Source: Lachnospiraceae bacterium (GTDB taxonomy: Bacteria > Bacillota > Clostridia > Lachnospirales > Lachnospiraceae). Taken from it: a stretch of 33,152 nt of DNA. The DNA lies in NCBI GenBank assembly GCA_017449765.1, contig JAFTFE010000167.1:1-33152 (forward strand), read 5' to 3'. The notes beneath the pieces were generated by a model that did not search any database, was not told the DNA's origin, and was given only the letters and a program-made list of their open reading frames with translations. Below are positions 33,041 to 33,152 of this stretch, in pieces (position 1 is the first letter of the stretch; every line of letters starts with the position of its first letter). The translations under genes were made by a program, and so were the position numbers.

Positions 33041-33152
33041 AGCTCCCCATAATTGGTATCAGAATATTTAATTTAAACACACATAAATAAATGGTAGTAA
33101 TGGTCTGTTATAAAGCGCATATATAGTAACTCTACACATAAAAGTAGTAAAA

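Overview
The window looks like a chromosomal segment of a low-GC Firmicute, most likely a Lachnospiraceae-type Clostridium relative. The support is strong purine-rich Shine-Dalgarno sites, occasional GTG and TTG starts, an agr-type cyclic peptide system, a LoaP antiterminator, and stacked GC-rich hairpins in intergenic DNA. The species cannot be named from sequence alone.

Region 1 (1-14452) is an agr quorum-sensing locus that appears to have been split open by accessory cargo. The end of a GHKL (AgrC-like) histidine kinase is at 3-428. A short agrD autoinducer gene (TTG start, 50 aa) is at 4685-4837, and agrB is at 13877-14452. The kinase and agrD are separated by a three-enzyme biosynthetic cassette: a methyltransferase-nitrilase fusion, an iron-sulfur flavoprotein and a radical SAM/SPASM enzyme. 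A 35-bp near-identical promoter-type repeat lies both before this cassette and before agrD. agrD and agrB are separated by about 9 kb of TIR-rich, defence-like genes.

Those genes form two modules. Module A (4965-10758) is a tight six-gene operon: ThsB-like TIR, Nmad2, TIR-SLOG fusion, alpha-glutamyl/putrescinyl-thymine pyrophosphorylase/5-hmdU-kinase-like helical protein, thymidylate synthase/hydroxymethylase homologue, and a third TIR. It joins DNA-base hypermodification enzymology to TIR NAD-cleaving effectors and is the best candidate for a poorly described immune system. Module B (10903-13702) is a DUF4062 protein plus a P-loop kinase, facing a convergent TIR protein. A perfect 25-bp inverted repeat with internal dyad lies just upstream of both outer genes, so the two arms are probably co-regulated or form one mobile unit.

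Region 2 (14521-19215) holds a DUF4365 nuclease-like protein, a leader packed with hairpins, loaP, and decayed DNA. The decayed stretch includes a DUF5677-like gene interrupted by an in-frame stop codon.

Region 3 (19216 to the right edge) is a same-strand surface-polysaccharide locus. It encodes DUF1972/GT4, two GT2, GT52-like and GT-D glycosyltransferases, two acyltransferase-3 proteins, an SGNH-MBOAT pair, a Wzy-like polymerase, and an FkbH-like protein with an acyl carrier protein. LoaP upstream probably acts as the processive antiterminator of this long locus. No flippase or priming glycosyltransferase is visible, so the locus probably continues past the window.
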